This document shows positions 52,149 through 59,462 of a DNA stretch of 64,000 nucleotides, piece by piece; within the stretch, counting starts at the first letter, position 1; each line of letters starts with the position of its first letter. A program made the position numbers and the translations under genes. The notes under the pieces are model-generated. The model did not search any database and was not told the origin of the DNA. It was given only the letters and a program-made list of their open reading frames with translations. Origin of the DNA: Phreatobacter aquaticus (lineage in GTDB: Bacteria > Pseudomonadota > Alphaproteobacteria > Rhizobiales > Phreatobacteraceae); assembly GCF_005160265.1 (NCBI RefSeq), contig NZ_CP039865.1:892828-956827 (forward strand), written 5' to 3'.

Positions 52149-52469
52149 TCAGCGCGAGACCATCAGACCCGCGATCAGACCCACGACGGCCGCCACGCCC
52201 AGCGTGCGCATCGGGTGAGCCTTCAGTTCATCCGCGATCAGCTTCTGGAGCTCGCTCGCCTGGTCCTTGGCGGCATCGACCATCGCCTCGGCATCAACGC
52301 CCGCGCTCTTGAGCTTCTGGTTGACGTTGGCCGCCGCATCGCCAGCCGAGCGCAGCATGCTCTCGCCGATCTCGGCGCCTTCGCGGAGACCAGCCTGGGT
52401 CCGCTCGACGACCTCGTCAGCGGCAGCCCTGACGCCGGAGTGATTGTTGCCGGCAAAATTGTTCGACAT
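52149..52469 (-). CDS. DUF883 (ElaB/YqjD-like) family protein
   Basis: 106 residues: a helical, alanine-rich amphipathic part (AGLREGAEIGESMLRSAGDA, ASELQKLIADELKAHPMRTL) and a C-terminal helix (GVAAVVGLIAGLMVSR) that anchors it in the inner membrane. YqjD/ElaB relatives bind ribosomes in stationary phase in E. coli. AGGAGACG precedes ATG 52469. Likely EcfG-regulated and coupled to the holin-like gene. Confidence 0.82.
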   Translation of the reverse strand: MSNNFAGNNHSGVRAAADEVVERTQAGLREGAEIGESMLRSAGDAAANVNQKLKSAGVDAEAMVDAAKDQASELQKLIADELKAHPMRTLGVAAVVGLIAGLMVSR

Positions 52470-52529
52470 GTCGCGTCTCCTGAAATGGGGTGGGGATGGG
52501 TTCGCAGCAGGACAGGCCGTGCCGCGCTC

Positions 52530-53687
52530 TCAGTCTGACAACGCTGACACGGCCGATCGGTTCCGCTGGCCCGAGAGCGGGACCTCCCTCCGCGAGACAT
52601 CGCCGGAATCGCCGTGATCCCTGATGGTCTCGATGGCGACCATCGCGATGAGCAGGAGCGGCGTGGACAGAACAGCGCCGACCGGCCCCCAGAGCCACAG
52701 CCAGAAGATCAGCGACAGGAACACGAGGAACGGCGGCACCGTCAGCCGATTGCCCACGATGGCCGGTGTCAGGGCATTCGATTCGATGAGATGGAGGCCA
52801 TAGAACACGAGAGCCGGCCAGAGGGCGCCAAGCGTCGTGGTGGCAGTCAGAAGCCCCGCGGCGAAGACCAGTCCTGCCACGACAATCGGGCCAATCAGAG
52901 CCAGAAAGTTGAGGAGAAACGCCATGGCCCCCCAGAAGATCGGGAACGGCAGGCCGGCGATCCACGCGATAATGGTCATGGCGACGCCAAGACCCAGATT
53001 GATCGCCGTCACGACGCCGAGATAGGCGGTGACCTGTTGCTCGATCTCATTGAAGAAGCTGCTGGCGGATTTCCTGACATCGCCACCGAGGCAAAGCCTG
53101 AGGATGCGCACCTTCAAGACCCGGCGGGTGGCGAGGTAGAAATAGGTCGTGGCCAGGAAGATCAGCACGCCGCTCATCGCCGTCGTCGACGAGATCGCGA
53201 AATGCATCAGCGGGCTGCCATTGGCCACGTTCACTTCCAGGCCGGACGAGCTGGAGAAATGCGTGAGCGCTCCCTCCATCTGCTTCACGAGCTCCAGGAT
53301 CGGCTGCAGCTTGGTCTGAAGCGCGGCCATCATGGCTGGCCATTGGTCGCTCCAGGCGGCAAGCGGCACCGCCAGTAGACCAATGGCTCCGGTGCCAAGT
53401 GCGACGACCGCCAGAACCAGAATAGCGGCAGCCAGGTGCTGGGGAACGCCATGGCGCACCAACCGGTCAGTTGCCGGCCCCAGGACCAGGCCGAAGATGG
53501 CGCCGGCAATCACCGGCAAGGCGATCACCCGCGTGACATAGAGAACGGCTGTGAACAGGATCAGGAAGATCCCGAGCGCGGCGTAGCGCAGCACAGGATC
53601 ATGCCCATCATCTTCGGGGGCCACATCCGGTTCGTCGATTGGCGGCTCGGAACGCGCGCGTAGACCGGACAAACTCTCCCACGCCAT
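52530..53687 (-). CDS. AI-2E-family transporter (PerM-like)
   Basis: 385 residues with about eight helices. LGIFLILFTAVLYVTRVIAL opens the permease; IISSTTAMSGVLIFLATTYFY-like, GVAMTIIAWIAGLPFPIFWG and LTVPPFLVFLSLIFWLWLWG are family blocks. The cytosolic N- and C-termini are polar. The name reflects AI-2 export by one member; the substrate is unproven, and others move sodium or protons. ATG 53687 with GGGGAG upstream. It has an exact EcfG promoter, and its own 3'-end contains another for the next gene. Confidence 0.88.
   Translation of the reverse strand: MAWESLSGLRARSEPPIDEPDVAPEDDGHDPVLRYAALGIFLILFTAVLYVTRVIALPVIAGAIFGLVLGPATDRLVRHGVPQHLAAAILVLAVVALGTGAIGLLAVPLAAWSDQWPAMMAALQTKLQPILELVKQMEGALTHFSSSSGLEVNVANGSPLMHFAISSTTAMSGVLIFLATTYFYLATRRVLKVRILRLCLGGDVRKSASSFFNEIEQQVTAYLGVVTAINLGLGVAMTIIAWIAGLPFPIFWGAMAFLLNFLALIGPIVVAGLVFAAGLLTATTTLGALWPALVFYGLHLIESNALTPAIVGNRLTVPPFLVFLSLIFWLWLWGPVGAVLSTPLLLIAMVAIETIRDHGDSGDVSRREVPLSGQRNRSAVSALSD
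52540..52564 (-). promoter_or_regulatory. EcfG promoter (GGAAC-N16-CGTT) inside the AI-2E gene
   Basis: Minus-strand GGAAC (52564-52560), 16 bases, CGTT (52543-52540). Exact match, within the last 12 codons of the AI-2E gene and 70 bases before the DUF883 start. Confidence 0.75.
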
Positions 53688-53729
53688 GGTCGCACTCCCC
53701 GGCCGGCTTCGACTGAGCGGCAGCGCAAC

Positions 53730-53754
53730 AACGTGGCGGCGCGGCTCCGGTTCC
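53730..53754 (-). promoter_or_regulatory. EcfG promoter (GGAAC-N16-CGTT)
   Basis: Minus-strand GGAAC (53754-53750), 16 bases, CGTT (53733-53730). Exact match, 42 bases upstream of the AI-2E gene. Confidence 0.78.
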
Positions 53755-53889
53755 AAGCGTGCAAGGGCGGTCACGGCGAAGGGCTGGGACGCGCGCGCCC
53801 GATGCAGAGCTTGGGGGCCCCGCGGGACCAAGGAGCGCCGTGGATAACCCCGCCGGTCACACCTGCTGCCACGAAAAGACGATCTGACC

Positions 53890-53915
53890 GGAACTTCGCT
53901 GCATCCCGGGGGGTT
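53890..53915 (+). promoter_or_regulatory. Probable EcfG promoter (GGAAC-N17-GGTT)
   Basis: GGAAC at 53890-53894, 17 bases, GGTT at 53912-53915. One mismatch in the -10. It is 35 bases before the csbD-like gene. Confidence 0.5.
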
Positions 53916-53950
53916 GATCAGGTCTCACCCCAGGAACACAGGAGGTTTCG

Positions 53951-54157
53951 ATGAATTGGGACCGCGTTGAAGGCAATTGGAAGCAGCTCAAGGGCAACGT
54001 CAAGGAACAGTGGGGCAAGCTCACCGATGACGACCTCGACGTGATCGCCGGTCGCCGCGATCAGCTCGAGGGGCGCCTCCAGGAGCGCTACGGCTACGCC
54101 AAGGACAAGGCGAAGCAGGAAGTCGACACCTGGTTCTCCAGTCGCAACTGGAACTGA
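53951..54157 (+). CDS. CsbD-family stress protein
   Basis: 68 residues, MNWDRVEGNWKQLKGNVKEQ, GKLTDDDLDVIAGRRDQLEG and RYGYAKDKAKQEVDTWFSS. The full CsbD signature of small hydrophilic helical proteins, induced by general stress (sigma-B in Bacillus). ACAGGAGG upstream of ATG 53951 is a strong ribosome site, and a rho-independent terminator follows 12 bases after the stop. Confidence 0.93.
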   Translation: MNWDRVEGNWKQLKGNVKEQWGKLTDDDLDVIAGRRDQLEGRLQERYGYAKDKAKQEVDTWFSSRNWN

Positions 54158-54168
54158 CCAGCATCCAG

Positions 54169-54206
54169 AGCCCGGCCGGGATTGTCCCGGCCGGGCTTCT
54201 CTTTTG
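54169..54206 (+). terminator. Rho-independent terminator after csbD-like gene
   Basis: AGCCCGGCCGGG and CCCGGCCGGGCT form a 12-pair stem with ATTGT loop, followed by TCTCTTTT. Confidence 0.9.
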
Positions 54207-54224
54207 ACGACGGAGACGCGCACC

Positions 54225-54428
54225 ATGGCCGACGACCGGATACTCGAACCCGACAATATCCAGACGCCGCCACGCTACACGGGTGACCGGCCACAGGTCC
54301 TGACGTCCGACACGGCGCGGCAGGGGCCGGCAGGACGCCCCGTCCTGTTCGTGCTCGTGGCCAGCCTGTTGGGCGCGGTGCTCGTGCTTGGGCTCTACTG
54401 GATCTTCTGGGTTCGCACGATCATCTGA
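54225..54428 (+). CDS. Small single-pass membrane protein
   Basis: 67 residues: polar N-terminal part (MADDRILEPDNIQTPPRYTG) and a C-terminal helix (LFVLVASLLGAVLVLGLYWI), tail-anchored, ending FWVRTII. No family recognised. GGAG lies 10 bases before ATG 54225. It follows the csbD terminator and may depend on readthrough or its own promoter; none was recognised. Confidence 0.65.
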   Translation: MADDRILEPDNIQTPPRYTGDRPQVLTSDTARQGPAGRPVLFVLVASLLGAVLVLGLYWIFWVRTII

Positions 54429-54485
54429 GGGAGCGGGTCTCAGCATTCACCACCAGCACCTCGATCCGGCGACGCCCGAGCCGGA

Positions 54486-54869
54486 TCAAAGCTCCGCGAA
54501 GATCGCCACGATATCGTCCTGCGTGTAGGGCTTGTTGAGACGTGGAACGTTGGGCAGAGGCTTGCCATCGGCACCGGAGGCGCCGTACCCGGTCGCCAGG
54601 ACCGGACGCACCGACGGGAACCGCCTCCGCATCTCGTCGATCAACTCAAGGCCACTCATGCCTGGCATCGCCTGATCGGTGACGACGATCTGGATTGCCG
54701 GATTCTCGGCAAGGCATGTGATCGCCTCGGAACCGGAGCTGGCCTCGTGAACGACATGGCCAAGTTCCTCCAGCATGGCGACCATGCCGAAGCGGACCAG
54801 CGCGTCGTCATCCACCGCCAGGACCGTGAAGACACCGCTTGAGTTCGAGTTGTCGGGACCATCGGTCAT
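54486..54869 (-). CDS. Single-domain response regulator (receiver)
   Basis: 127 residues, receiver only. TVLAVDDDALVRFGMVAMLE carries the acidic pair, IQIVVTDQAMPGMSGLELID the phospho-Asp, VLATGYGASG the Thr region and RLNKPYTQDDIVAIF the conserved lysine. No output domain. As a neighbour of the PhyR system it may act as a phosphate sink or as a competing target of an HWE kinase, similar to SdrG-type receivers in related bacteria; this is inference. ATG 54869. Confidence 0.85.
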   Translation of the reverse strand: MTDGPDNSNSSGVFTVLAVDDDALVRFGMVAMLEELGHVVHEASSGSEAITCLAENPAIQIVVTDQAMPGMSGLELIDEMRRRFPSVRPVLATGYGASGADGKPLPNVPRLNKPYTQDDIVAIFAEL

Positions 54870-54977
54870 CGCCGTGAACTTCTCTGCTCGATTCGAAGGA
54901 AAAGACGGCCCGCAGGCAAGGCGGAGGCTTGATCCTATCACCTGGTGGCAACAGGGCGCGACCGGCTCACGCGGGTG

Positions 54978-55217
54978 TCAGCCACCCGAAGGCGCTCCGC
55001 GTGAACCATAGACCCGGCAGAACCGGCGGCCGCGATCCGTCAGCCCCCAGCGCCCATCCTGATGAACGACAAGTCCAAATTTCTTCAACCGATCGATCAG
55101 ATTTGTATCCACGATCTTTGTTGCGCCCTTCTCAAAATCAAGAAGGCTATTCTTCTCGATCTCGTTGAGATCGCCCGGCTGTATGTCCAAAGCTGGAAAT
55201 AATTGCTGAAGCACCAT
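54978..55217 (-). CDS. Small hypothetical protein, winged-helix-like
   Basis: 79 residues, MVLQQLFPALDIQPGDLNEI onward. The segment TNLIDRLKKFGLVVHQDGRW followed by GLTDRGRRF reads like the recognition helix and wing of a small winged-helix protein, but no family is recognised. The base composition is more AT-rich than its neighbours. GGAGAAACT precedes ATG 55217. A GGAAC-N16-CGTA site lies 35 bases upstream. Confidence 0.6.
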   Translation of the reverse strand: MVLQQLFPALDIQPGDLNEIEKNSLLDFEKGATKIVDTNLIDRLKKFGLVVHQDGRWGLTDRGRRFCRVYGSRGAPSGG

Positions 55218-55252
55218 AGTTTCTCCATCGCCTGAATTTGAGCCATGAATAC

Positions 55253-55277
55253 TACGCACAGGCGCAATTCCTGTTCC
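55253..55277 (-). promoter_or_regulatory. Probable EcfG promoter (GGAAC-N16-CGTA)
   Basis: Minus-strand GGAAC (55277-55273), 16 bases, CGTA (55256-55253). Same -10 variant as at 44905. Faces the 79-residue gene. Confidence 0.5.
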
Positions 55278-55325
55278 ATTTGGCGGCGAATATGGCGAGA
55301 GGGAGCCTAAGATTTCACAGTCCGG

Positions 55326-55350
55326 GGAACCTGGGCAGAGGGCGGGTGTT
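55326..55350 (+). promoter_or_regulatory. Probable EcfG promoter (GGAAC-N16-TGTT)
   Basis: GGAAC at 55326-55330, 16 bases, TGTT at 55347-55350. Faces the secreted protein at 55384, 33 bases on. Confidence 0.5.
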
Positions 55351-55383
55351 GATGGAGCAGGCTCAAGCCAGAAGGAGGGAAAC

Positions 55384-55734
55384 ATGTCCCGCACGCTCCT
55401 ATCCGCAATCGCCCTGTCCCTTGCGACGACGTTTGCCTATGCCCAGACCACTCCGCCGGCCCAGCCGCCGGCCGCAACCACCCCAGCCATGCCCGCACCG
55501 CCAGCGGCATCGACAGCGCCGGCGACGCCACCGGCCATCAACACGGCACCGCTCGAACCTGGCGCCAACAGCTTCACCGAGGCCCAGGCTCGCCGCCGCC
55601 TGGAGGATGCCGGCCTGAGCGCGATCACCGACCTTGCCAAGGATGACCAGGGTGTCTGGCGTGGCCGCGCAACCCGCAATGGCACCGCCGTCGCCGTCGG
55701 TCTCGATTTCCGCGGCAATATCGCTGCCCAGTGA
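55384..55734 (+). CDS. Secreted proline-rich protein with PepSY-like C-terminus
   Basis: 116 residues. A Sec signal (residues 1-20, cut after FAYA), a proline/alanine/threonine-rich linker (TTPPAQPPAATTPAMPAPPA), then a small domain NSFTEAQARRRLEDAGLSA, DDQGVWRGRATRNGTAVAVG, LDFRGNI. That end resembles PepSY/YPEB-like domains. Probably periplasmic, function unknown. GGAGG precedes the ATG by 8 bases. Close to the next gene (38 bases), so they may be cotranscribed. Confidence 0.75.
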   Translation: MSRTLLSAIALSLATTFAYAQTTPPAQPPAATTPAMPAPPAASTAPATPPAINTAPLEPGANSFTEAQARRRLEDAGLSAITDLAKDDQGVWRGRATRNGTAVAVGLDFRGNIAAQ

Positions 55735-55772
55735 CAACGCGCCTCTCATCCCCCCCAACCCAGGAGAGACCC

Positions 55773-56327
55773 ATGACCATCACCGTTTCCGCCCTCTATG
55801 ACAGCTATCGTGACGCCGCCGCCGCGGTGGAACGCGTCGAGGCCGCAGGTGTGTCGTCCAGCGCCATCAGCCTGGTGTCGAATGACGCGACCGCTGATCG
55901 GGCCGGCTATTCCGACTATGCAGCAACCGAGCCTGGCGCAGCTGACAGCGCCGGCACAGGTGCCGGTCTTGGCGCCGCGGTTGGCGCGGTCGGTGGCCTG
56001 CTCGCCGGCCTCGGCATCATTGCCATTCCCGGTGTCGGTCCGGTTGTTGCCGCAGGCTGGCTCGCCTCAACCCTGGTCGGTGCCACCACGGTCGGCGTTG
56101 CCGGCGGTGTGCTTGGCGCACTGGTTGGTGCAGGCGTCGATGAGACGGATGCCCGGTCTCACGTCGAAGGCCTTCAGCGTGGCGGCACACTCGTCCATGT
56201 GAGGGTCGCCGAAACCGACGCTGCCCGCATCCAGGCGATTCTCGATTCCGGCAGCGCAGTTCGTCCGAGCCTGAACACTGCGCTGCCCGGCGAGACGATC
56301 GGCCGCGTCCCCGGTGGTCCTCTCTGA
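55773..56327 (+). CDS. General-stress-like glycine-rich membrane protein
   Basis: 184 residues. The N-terminal ferredoxin-like part (TVSALYDSYRDAAAAVERVE) has the general stress protein 17M/heat-induction type start, and the centre holds a long Gly-Ala-Val hydrophobic hairpin (GAAVGAVGGLLAGLGIIAIP, VVAAGWLASTLVGATTVGVA). The C-terminus VEGLQRGGTLVHVRVAETDA repeats the small domain. Likely membrane-inserted; role unknown. AGGAGA lies 6 bases before ATG 55773, and a strong terminator follows. Confidence 0.78.
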   Translation: MTITVSALYDSYRDAAAAVERVEAAGVSSSAISLVSNDATADRAGYSDYAATEPGAADSAGTGAGLGAAVGAVGGLLAGLGIIAIPGVGPVVAAGWLASTLVGATTVGVAGGVLGALVGAGVDETDARSHVEGLQRGGTLVHVRVAETDAARIQAILDSGSAVRPSLNTALPGETIGRVPGGPL

Positions 56328-56358
56328 TTGAGGTCAATTAGTCGGCTCAGAAATACCG

Positions 56359-56387
56359 AAGGGGGCGCTCATGGCGCCCCCTTTTTC
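56359..56387 (+). terminator. Rho-independent terminator
   Basis: GGGGGCGC and GCGCCCCC form an 8-pair stem with a 5-base loop, then TTTTTCT. Ends the 55384-56327 unit. Confidence 0.9.
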
Positions 56388-56427
56388 TGTTCCAGCCGGT
56401 CCCGGTTGGTCGATGGCGCGCGATCCG

Positions 56428-56634
56428 TCAGGCCTGAGATTTTGACGTTCCGGGATCGACAAGGCCCCTCTCGAACGAACGGACCACTGCCCGACCAACC
56501 GCCTCACGGTTCTTGTCGTCTTCGCAAAAGACACCGAGCCTTTCGCAATCCTCATCGAATTTGCGCCGCATCAGCCTCATGTCGTCAGGGCCGAAAAGAC
56601 AGCGCTTGGGTTCAGTTGCGGTATCGTCAGCCAT
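56428..56634 (-). CDS. Small hypothetical hydrophilic protein
   Basis: 68 residues: MADDTATEPKRCLFGPDDMR then MRRKFDEDCERLGVFCEDDK and REAVGRAVVRSFERGLVDPG. Three cysteines but no recognised motif. GGGAGG lies 6 bases before ATG 56634. Convergent with the terminator at 56359. No clear EcfG site upstream. Confidence 0.65.
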   Translation of the reverse strand: MADDTATEPKRCLFGPDDMRLMRRKFDEDCERLGVFCEDDKNREAVGRAVVRSFERGLVDPGTSKSQA

Positions 56635-56726
56635 GGCGTCCTCCCTGACGCAACGCCTTTCCGGCGTATGTTCATCGATATCGTTCTTGGCCCGGCCCGC
56701 AGCGCACCACGGGCCGGTTTCGACAC

Positions 56727-56888
56727 TTACAACCGGTCCGGTGGGTTGGATGGATCGGCCGGCGGAATGGGCTGAGGCATCGGATCCGGCTGGTCGGGCT
56801 GGGGCGGAATCGGCGGCGGTGTCGGCCCGGGAAACGGCTCGGGCACCGGAACGCCTGCGATCTGATCGGTCTGGTCATGTCGTGCCAT
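56727..56888 (-). CDS. Very small proline-rich protein
   Basis: 53 residues, about one third proline: MARHDQTDQIAGVPVPEPFP, then repeats of PxPIPP and QPDQPDPMPQ up to the stop. No hydrophobic segment. Probably unstructured, with no family recognised. GGGAG lies 8 bases before ATG 56888, and a GGAAC-N16-GGTT site lies 27 bases upstream, which argues that it is expressed. Confidence 0.6.
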   Translation of the reverse strand: MARHDQTDQIAGVPVPEPFPGPTPPPIPPQPDQPDPMPQPIPPADPSNPPDRL

Positions 56889-56914
56889 GCTGCTCTCCCT
56901 TGTTCAGAGACATG

Positions 56915-56939
56915 AACCCGCGGTCCCAGCTATCGTTCC
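56915..56939 (-). promoter_or_regulatory. Possible EcfG promoter (GGAAC-N16-GGTT)
   Basis: Minus-strand GGAAC (56939-56935), 16 bases, GGTT (56918-56915). Faces the proline-rich gene. Same -10 variant as before csbD. Confidence 0.45.
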
Positions 56940-56971
56940 GCTCATCCCAGGTGCAATGTCGACGCACCCGG

Positions 56972-56996
56972 TGAACGGAAATGCGGCTCAGGCGTT
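56972..56996 (+). promoter_or_regulatory. Possible EcfG promoter (TGAAC-N16-CGTT)
   Basis: TGAAC at 56972-56976, 16 bases, CGTT at 56993-56996. One mismatch in the -35. It is 67 bases before the transglutaminase gene. Confidence 0.4.
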
Positions 56997-57063
56997 GACG
57001 CCGGACTCAAGGCCGACACGGTCAGCAGGAACGGCGCTTTCCGCCGACACGACGAGACACAGC

Positions 57064-57930
57064 ATGGATCTGACTGTTCGGCACGCCACCACCTATCAAT
57101 ATCCAACCATGGTCGATTTTGGTCCGCACCGGCTCATGCTGCGGCCGCGCGACAGCTTCGACATGCGGATTCTCGATACCAGCCTGCAGATCACGCCGGC
57201 CGCCCATCTGGAATGGATCCACGACGTCTACGGTAACCCGGTGGCTATCGCGACGTTCTCGCAAATGAGCGATCGCCTGGAGGTTGTCAGCAAGCTTGTG
57301 CTCCGCCGCTACGCATCGACACTGCCGAACACCTATTCCAATTCCCGGCAGTCGCACTTCACGCCGCGCTACACCGACGGCGAGCGGATTGTGCTCCAGC
57401 CCTATCTCTCACCAGCGACCGACGACGACGGTCGCATGGCCGAATGGATGGCGGCGGTCCTGGCTCAAGCTCCGGCCGAGAGTGCGCCGCTGACAGCGGT
57501 CTTCAATGCCATCCACACTGGCTTCGGTTACAGCGTGCGCTATGAGGAAGGGACCCAGGATCCGATCACGACCATTGCCGTGAAGGCCGGCTCCTGCCGC
57601 GATCTTGCCTGGCTGTTCATCGAGGCGGCGCGGCGGCTGGGCTATGCCGCACGGTTCATCACCGGCTATCTCCACGACAGCGTCGGCCCTGGCGGCGTGC
57701 GCTCGACTGTCGGTTTCACCCACGCCTGGGCGGAGGTTTTCATTCCAGGCGACGGATGGGTCGAGTTCGACCCGACCAATGCGCTGGTCGCCGACCCGAA
57801 CCTGATCCGCGTGGCCATGGCCCGCGTGCCGGGCGATGCCTCGCCAATCTCCGGCAGCTTTGTCGGACCCGCCGGAACGTCAGCAGCCCTGTTCGTGGGC
57901 GTTGAGATCAGCGCTGCCGAAAGCACCTGA
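57064..57930 (+). CDS. Transglutaminase-like family protein
   Basis: 288 residues. N-terminal beta domain (MDLTVRHATTYQYPTMVDFG, PHRLMLRPRDS) precedes the transglutaminase core, whose catalytic triad is seen as Cys in VKAGSCRDLAWLFIEAARRL, His in GFTHAWAEVFIPGDGW and Asp in VEFDPTNALV. Family members act as cysteine proteases or transglutaminases; some assist peptide or sugar-chain work. Cytosolic, since no signal is present. ATG 57064 matches the usual start; earlier in-frame ATGs give a non-homologous tail. Confidence 0.88.
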   Translation: MDLTVRHATTYQYPTMVDFGPHRLMLRPRDSFDMRILDTSLQITPAAHLEWIHDVYGNPVAIATFSQMSDRLEVVSKLVLRRYASTLPNTYSNSRQSHFTPRYTDGERIVLQPYLSPATDDDGRMAEWMAAVLAQAPAESAPLTAVFNAIHTGFGYSVRYEEGTQDPITTIAVKAGSCRDLAWLFIEAARRLGYAARFITGYLHDSVGPGGVRSTVGFTHAWAEVFIPGDGWVEFDPTNALVADPNLIRVAMARVPGDASPISGSFVGPAGTSAALFVGVEISAAEST

Positions 57931-57950
57931 GCCTCGATACCTCATCTTGC

Positions 57951-59414
57951 TTAGTCGACAAACGACAAGGGACGGCTGACCTCTTCGAGCGACTTGCGCT
58001 CGGCGGCGATGCCCCAGCGCAGCATGACCCCGGCAGCGATGATCATCAGCGCCGCTCCAAGGATATAGCCGCCGAACAACGACCATCGTGATCCTGTGTC
58101 GATCAGCCAACCGAACAGCGTGGGGCCGACGACACCGCCAACCCCCGTGCCGACCGCGTAGAACAGGGCGATGGCCAGCGCCCGCAGCTCGAGTGGGAAC
58201 GTCTCGCTGACGGTCAGATAGGCTGAGCTCGCGGCCGCCGACGCAAAGAAGAAGATCACCATCCAGGCGATTGTCTGCGTGGTTGCCGTCAGATAGCCGG
58301 CAGCGAACAGGTAGCCGGAGCCGGCCAGCAAGATCCCCGACATGAAGTAGGTGAACGCGACCATTGGGCGTCTTCCGATCGTATCGAACAGGCGACCGAG
58401 CAGAACCGGTCCCAGAACGTTGCCCAGCGCGAAAGGCAGGATGTACCAGCCGACCTTGTCGGCCGGGATGGCGTAGAAATCGGTCAGCACCAGGGCATAG
58501 GTGAAGAAGATCGCGTTGTAGAAGAAGGCCTGCGCCGACATCAGCGCAAGCCCAACCGCCGACCGACTTCGATGCAGATGAAGAATGGTATGCGCGACCT
58601 CGGCAAACGATGTCGACCGGCGTGCGACCAGCCGCACTTTCGGCAGCGGCTTGTCATCGATGACATGTCCCTCCGCCCTCACCCGCGCTTCGATCCCAGC
58701 AACGATCGCCTCGGCCTCTTCAAGCCGCCCGTGGGTCATCAGCCAGCGCGGGCTTTCCGGGATCCACATCCGCATGAAGAAGATGACGAGGGCCAGCAGC
58801 GATCCCACAAGGAACGCCAAGCGCCAACCGTGATCCGGGGCGAGGAATGCAGGGTCGAGCAACACGATGGAGCCGACCGCGCCAAGCGCCGCGCCGATCC
58901 AGAAACTGCCGTTGATGACCAGATCAGTCCAGCCGCGGACGCGGGCGGGGACAAGCTCCTGGATGGTCGAGTTGATCGCCGAGTACTCGCCGCCAATCCC
59001 GGCGCCCGTCAGGAACCGGAACAACAGGAAGCTCCAGAGGTTCCATGAGAAGGCCGTGGCGGCGGTTGCCACGAGATAGACAGCCAGTGTGATGAAGAAC
59101 AGTTTCTTGCGGCCGATGCGATCGGTTAGCCAACCAAAGAAGAGGGCGCCAAGCACGGCTCCGGCCAGATAGGCGCTGCCGGCGAGCCCGATATCGGCAT
59201 TGCTGAACTGCAGGACCGGGCTCGCCTTCAACGCTCCGGACACGGTGCCGGCGAGCGTGACCTCGAGGCCGTCCAGGATCCAGGTGATGCCGAGCGCGGC
59301 GACGACCAGCGTATGAAATCGCGACCATGGCAGACGATCAAGACGCGCCGGAATGTCCGTCTCGATGATGCCAGGAGAAGCCGTATCGGTGGGATTCACT
59401 GCCGCGCTGGTCAT
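57951..59414 (-). CDS. MFS transporter (metabolite:proton symporter type)
   Basis: 487 residues, twelve helices. GALFFGWLTDRIGRKKLFFI is the loop 2-3 signature, PESPRWLMTHGRLEEAEAI the central loop, and GRLFDTIGRRPMVAFTY its repeat in the second half. The family moves sugars, organic or aromatic acids; the substrate is not evident. GGGAGGAG lies 7 bases before ATG 59414. It follows the trehalose-type genes on the same strand, 48 bases after the GT20 stop. Confidence 0.88.
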   Translation of the reverse strand: MTSAAVNPTDTASPGIIETDIPARLDRLPWSRFHTLVVAALGITWILDGLEVTLAGTVSGALKASPVLQFSNADIGLAGSAYLAGAVLGALFFGWLTDRIGRKKLFFITLAVYLVATAATAFSWNLWSFLLFRFLTGAGIGGEYSAINSTIQELVPARVRGWTDLVINGSFWIGAALGAVGSIVLLDPAFLAPDHGWRLAFLVGSLLALVIFFMRMWIPESPRWLMTHGRLEEAEAIVAGIEARVRAEGHVIDDKPLPKVRLVARRSTSFAEVAHTILHLHRSRSAVGLALMSAQAFFYNAIFFTYALVLTDFYAIPADKVGWYILPFALGNVLGPVLLGRLFDTIGRRPMVAFTYFMSGILLAGSGYLFAAGYLTATTQTIAWMVIFFFASAAASSAYLTVSETFPLELRALAIALFYAVGTGVGGVVGPTLFGWLIDTGSRWSLFGGYILGAALMIIAAGVMLRWGIAAERKSLEEVSRPLSFVD

Positions 59415-59434
59415 GGCGATCTCCTCCCGCCACC

Positions 59435-59459
59435 AACGCGCGAGTGCTGCGGAGGTTCG
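59435..59459 (-). promoter_or_regulatory. Possible EcfG promoter (CGAAC-N16-CGTT)
   Basis: Minus-strand CGAAC (59459-59455), 16 bases, CGTT (59438-59435). One mismatch in the -35. It is 21 bases before the MFS gene. Confidence 0.35.
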
Positions 59460-59462
59460 CAA

